From contig CAZQXD010000005.1 of NCBI GenBank assembly GCA_964597315.1, forward strand, positions 1-64,000: a DNA stretch of 64,000 nt, in the 5' to 3' direction. This document shows positions 60,684 through 64,000 of the stretch, one piece after another. The notes under the pieces are model-generated. The model made no database searches, was not told the DNA's origin, and saw nothing but the letters and a program-made list of their open reading frames with translations. This DNA is from CAZQXD01 sp964597315 (GTDB taxonomy: Bacteria > Pseudomonadota > Gammaproteobacteria > Competibacterales > Competibacteraceae). Positions within the stretch are counted from its first letter, which is position 1, and each line of letters opens with the position of its first letter. A program made the translations under genes and the position numbers.

Positions 60684-62588
60684 ATGCCCCTGCTTACCCT
60701 GGATCACGTTTCCATCGCCTTTGGCCTGCAACCGCTGCTGGATCAGGTGGATTTTCAACTCGATGCCGGAGAGCGGGTCTGCCTGATCGGCCGCAACGGC
60801 GAGGGCAAATCCACCCTGCTAAAGCTGATCGCCGGGGAACTCCATCCCGACGGTGGCGAACTGTGGCGTCGGCCGGGCCTAAAAATTGCCCGCTTGGAGC
60901 AGGATATCCCCTTCGATGAGACCGCCACGGTGTTTCAGGTGGTGGCCGGGGGGCTGGCGGACGTGGGGCATCTATTAACCCAATACCACGCCCTGGCCAC
61001 CCGGGTGGCCAGCGGCCACGATCCCGCCGATCTGCGCCGCCTGGAAGTACTGCAACACGAACTGGAGGCCAAGGACGGCTGGTCCCTGAACCAGCGGGTG
61101 GAGACTACCCTGGACCGGCTGCAACTGCCCCCCGACGTCCGGTTGGCGGAGCTGTCCGGAGGCTGGCGGCGGCGCGCCGCCCTGGCCCGGGCGCTGGTGG
61201 TGGCGCCGGAGTTGCTGCTGCTGGACGAACCCACCAACCATTTGGATATCGAAGCCATCCAGTGGTTGGAGGAGCAGTTGCTGGCGTTCCGGGGGGGGCT
61301 GCTGTTCGTCACCCATGACCGGGCCTTGCTCCAGCGTCTGGCCACCCGCATCGTGGAACTGGATCGAGGGATGCTGACTTCCTGGTCCGGGGACTACCGG
61401 AGCTATCTGGAAAAAAAGGCCGCCGCCCTGGAGGTGGAAGAACGCCACAACGCCAAATTCGACAAAAAGCTGGCCCAGGAGGAAGTGTGGATTCGCCAGG
61501 GCATCAAGGCCCGCCGCACCCGCAACGAGGGCCGGGTGCGGGCCTTGGAGCAACTGCGCCGGGAGCGTCGGGAGCGCCGGGAGCAACAGGGCCAGGCCGG
61601 TTTCGTCATCGACCAGGCCGAAGCCTCCGGCAAATTGGTGGCCGAGGCCGAGGGGGTGAGTTATGGCTGGCAAAGCCAGGTGCTGATCCGGGATTTCTCG
61701 GTGCGAGTTCAGCGGGGCGACCGCATCGGTCTGATCGGTCCCAACGGTTCGGGCAAGACCACCCTATTGAAACTGCTGCTGGGACAACTGACCCCTGACA
61801 GGGGCCAGGTGCGCCTGGGGACTAAGCTGCAAGTGGCCTATTACGACCAGCTCCGGGCCCACCTGGAACTGGATAAATCGGTCATGGACAATGTGGCCGA
61901 GGGCCGGGAGTTTCTGGAAATCGACGGCCGCAAGCGTCACCTCATCAGCTATCTGGGGGATTTTCTCTTTACGCCCCAGCGCATTCGCACCCCGGTCAAG
62001 TCCCTGTCCGGGGGCGAGCGCAACCGCCTGCTGCTGGCCCGGCTGTTTAGCCAGCCCGCCAATCTGCTGGTGCTGGACGAGCCTACCAACGACCTGGACA
62101 TCGAGACCCTAGAACTGCTGGAAGAACGGCTTGCCCAGTTCACCGGCACCCTGCTGCTGGTCAGCCACGACCGGGCCTTTCTGGATAATGTGGTCACCAG
62201 CAGCCTGGTGTTCGAGGGGGAGGGCCGGGTGCGGGAGTTCGTGGGCGGCTACAGTGACTGGCTGCGCCAGCGCCCGGCTCCAGCGGCTCCCTCCAAGCCT
62301 GGCGTCCGTTCCCCGGAACCGGTCGACAAGCCCCAAGGGGCGGCGACCCGGCGCCCGGCCAAGCTCAGCTTTAAGGATCAACGGGAACTGGAGCAATTGC
62401 CCGGACGTATCGAAGCCTTGGAAACGGAGCAGGCCCGGCTCCAGGAAACCGCCGCCGATCCGGGGTTTTACAAAGACGAGTCCCAGGCGGTGAAACAGGT
62501 GCTGGAGCGGCTGAGCGCCCTAGAGGGGGAACTGGAGGCCGCTTACGGACGCTGGGACGAACTGGAAACCCTCAAGAGCGGGGACTGA
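60684..62588 (+). CDS. uup: ABC-F ATPase, Uup family
   Basis: A 634-residue soluble protein with two ABC domains: Walker A GRNGEGKST and GPNGSGKTT, signatures LSGGWRRR and LSGGERNR, a charged linker, and a C-terminal coiled coil (ELEQLPGRIEALETEQARL). The C-terminal extension distinguishes Uup from other ABC-F proteins. It binds DNA/ribosomes and is linked to branched-DNA intermediates and translation. No TM domains. Confidence 0.92.
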   Translation: MPLLTLDHVSIAFGLQPLLDQVDFQLDAGERVCLIGRNGEGKSTLLKLIAGELHPDGGELWRRPGLKIARLEQDIPFDETATVFQVVAGGLADVGHLLTQYHALATRVASGHDPADLRRLEVLQHELEAKDGWSLNQRVETTLDRLQLPPDVRLAELSGGWRRRAALARALVVAPELLLLDEPTNHLDIEAIQWLEEQLLAFRGGLLFVTHDRALLQRLATRIVELDRGMLTSWSGDYRSYLEKKAAALEVEERHNAKFDKKLAQEEVWIRQGIKARRTRNEGRVRALEQLRRERRERREQQGQAGFVIDQAEASGKLVAEAEGVSYGWQSQVLIRDFSVRVQRGDRIGLIGPNGSGKTTLLKLLLGQLTPDRGQVRLGTKLQVAYYDQLRAHLELDKSVMDNVAEGREFLEIDGRKRHLISYLGDFLFTPQRIRTPVKSLSGGERNRLLLARLFSQPANLLVLDEPTNDLDIETLELLEERLAQFTGTLLLVSHDRAFLDNVVTSSLVFEGEGRVREFVGGYSDWLRQRPAPAAPSKPGVRSPEPVDKPQGAATRRPAKLSFKDQRELEQLPGRIEALETEQARLQETAADPGFYKDESQAVKQVLERLSALEGELEAAYGRWDELETLKSGD

Positions 62589-62813
62589 GCATACCCAACT
62601 GGATCGACACGTTTCCGGGGGCCGATGGCAGGGTGCGGATCTTTCTGTCCCATGGCGGGGGAGTGTTTCGTGGAGGACGGGACCGGGCTGGCCTGGGGAG
62701 GTCCCTCTACCGTCCGGCTAAATCCCGGTTACACTTTAACCTTACCTGTTGTCAAACCGTCTTTAAGACCCATCCGGGGCGTTATGGCCCCAGACTCGTT
62801 AGGAGGTTCGGGA

Positions 62814-63521
62814 ATGAGCGATACCGAAGAGATAGCCAAGTCCGTCCACGCGGCGCTCGAACATGACCCCACCATCGACCTGCACCGTTACCCCATACAC
62901 ATCCGCCTGGAAGATGGCGCCCTGGTGCTGGAAGGGGAGGTGGGCAGCATCGCCGCCAAGCGCCTGGCCTCCCATCTGGCCCGTGCTGTTCAAGGGGTGC
63001 AGGCGGTGCAAGACCGGCTGCGGGTGTCGCCCAGCGAACGCCGGGGCGATGGGGCGGTGTTGGATTCCGTGTACCAGGAACTGCGCCAGGAGTCGGCCTT
63101 CAACAGCTACGCCATTGTCACCGGAGACGAACAACCGGCCCCCGAGGATACCCGGGGGGTGATCCGGGTGTTGGTGGTTGAGGGCGTGGTGCGCCTAGAG
63201 GGCAATGTGCCCAGCCTGACCCATAAACGCCTGGCCGAGGTGTTGGCCTGGTGGGCGCCGGGCAGCGTGGACGTAGACAACCGCCTGCATGTGGTGCCCC
63301 CGGAGCAGGACAACGACGACGAGATTTCCGATGCCCTGCGTATCGTCCTGGAGAAAGACCCCTGGCTGGACGCCAGCCAGATCAGCGTCCATGTACGCAA
63401 TAAGGTGGTGGACCTGGAAGGGCTGCTGCACACCCAGGAACAAAAGAACATGGCCGAGTACAACGCCTGGTACATCCCTGGGGTACACGAGGTCATCAAC
63501 CGCATCGAGGTGCGGCCCTAG
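62814..63521 (+). CDS. BON-domain protein (three BON repeats)
   Basis: Start ATG 62814 with AGGAGG upstream, 235 residues. Three BON-like units (about 5-75, 90-155, 165-235), each with a pattern like GALVLEGEVGSIAAKRLA, GVVRLEGNVPSLTHKRLA and KVVDLEGLLHTQEQKNMA. BON domains bind phospholipids and occur in envelope stress proteins. No signal peptide, so it is cytoplasmic. The stop shares CTAG with the convergent thioesterase gene. Confidence 0.82.
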   Translation: MSDTEEIAKSVHAALEHDPTIDLHRYPIHIRLEDGALVLEGEVGSIAAKRLASHLARAVQGVQAVQDRLRVSPSERRGDGAVLDSVYQELRQESAFNSYAIVTGDEQPAPEDTRGVIRVLVVEGVVRLEGNVPSLTHKRLAEVLAWWAPGSVDVDNRLHVVPPEQDNDDEISDALRIVLEKDPWLDASQISVHVRNKVVDLEGLLHTQEQKNMAEYNAWYIPGVHEVINRIEVRP

Positions 63522-63979
63522 TTCCGGCTGAATTTTGTTTTCCAGTCCGCCAGATGGGCTTTCTTGGCCAGGGGATACAGGGAGAAGGTCCCCATGCCCT
63601 TGGCCACCAGTTCCCCACCAGCGGCGTTTTTGATCTCGCCGCTGGCCACCACCAGCTTAGCGCCGGTGAAGTCCATCTCCGCGCTTCCCTCCAGGGTGTC
63701 TCCCGGATAGGCGGGGGTCAGAAAATTGGTCTTGAGTTCCACCGTGGCGCACAGTTGCTCTCGGGGCACGGCCCAGGACAACACGGTCAGGCCCAACACG
63801 GCATCCATCATGGCGGCCAGGACTCCGCCGTGACAGGCCCCCGGGGAACTCAAATGTCGCTGTTCCACGGTGAGCCGATAGCTGACCCGGCCCGGCTCGA
63901 AAATCGTGAGGGTCATGCCCAGATGGCGGTCGAAGTGGCACAACTCGGCATACAGCTTTTCGAACTCCTGATGATTCAT
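63518..63979 (-). CDS. PaaI-type hotdog thioesterase
   Basis: A 153-residue hotdog-fold protein with the PaaI/YigI pattern HLSSPGACHGGVLAAMMDAVLG and the strand ATVELKTNFLTPAYPGD. It likely hydrolyses an acyl- or aryl-CoA. The ATG is close to the right window edge. The substrate is unknown. Confidence 0.85.
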   Translation of the reverse strand: MNHQEFEKLYAELCHFDRHLGMTLTIFEPGRVSYRLTVEQRHLSSPGACHGGVLAAMMDAVLGLTVLSWAVPREQLCATVELKTNFLTPAYPGDTLEGSAEMDFTGAKLVVASGEIKNAAGGELVAKGMGTFSLYPLAKKAHLADWKTKFSRN

Positions 63980-64000
63980 AAACCCCCCTGGGACGAAAGA

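Overview
The window is GC-rich, densely coded DNA from what looks like a gammaproteobacterium. The indicators are rnk, acpH, narXL, pepN, uup and dapD/dapC. Metabolically it looks like a sulfur-oxidising denitrifier that stores polyhydroxyalkanoate: there is a flavocytochrome c sulfide dehydrogenase (fccAB), a nitrate/nitrite two-component system (narXL), cNOR nitric oxide reductase (norCB, norQ), cytochrome cd1 nitrite reductase with heme d1 biosynthesis genes (nirS, nirC, nirF, nirD, nirL, nirG, nirH, nirJ-nirE, nirN), and phaC/phaP. No rRNA, tRNA, CRISPR array or intact mobile element was seen. Species cannot be named from the sequence alone.

Layout. 1-9.2 kb: a YhaN/YhaO (SbcCD-like) pair running off the left edge, small envelope proteins, a lytic transglycosylase, rnk, an orphan FixJ-type regulator and assorted small enzymes. 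9.5-16 kb: transglutaminase-like protein, fccAB, narXL and a Ser/Thr kinase. 16-22.3 kb (minus strand): two tandem short autotransporter-type barrels, then phaC and phaP with a recognisable promoter and palindromic operator. 22.4-25.8 kb: pepN and a DUF2189 membrane protein. 26-34.5 kb: norCB, norQ, a small membrane protein, then nirS-C-F-D-L-G-H. 34.5-49.4 kb: a block that separates nirH from the remaining heme d1 genes. 49.6-53.2 kb: nirJ fused to a uroporphyrinogen-III methyltransferase (nirE-type), then nirN. 53.4-64 kb: a truncated cyclase/AAA protein, small secreted proteins, a possible effector/immunity pair, dapC-dapD, otsA, uup, a BON-domain protein and a PaaI-type thioesterase.

The most striking content is at 37.3-47.3 kb. 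Five genes, all overlapping or nearly so, match the conserved enediyne core cassette in the canonical order E3 (DUF1702/UnbL), E4 (VCBS plus ASPIC/UnbV), E5 (RnfD-like UnbU), PKSE (KS-AT-ACP-KR-DH-phosphopantetheinyl transferase) and E10 thioesterase. It sits inside the denitrification island and is flanked by two genes for VPLPA-type PEP-CTERM secreted proteins. The PKS gene contains a 10-N assembly gap that breaks its reading frame.

Three FNR/DNR-type palindromes lie 65-71 bp upstream of norC, nirS and nirJ. This explains how the split nir/nor genes can still respond together to low oxygen or nitric oxide. The PKS cassette has no such box directly upstream.
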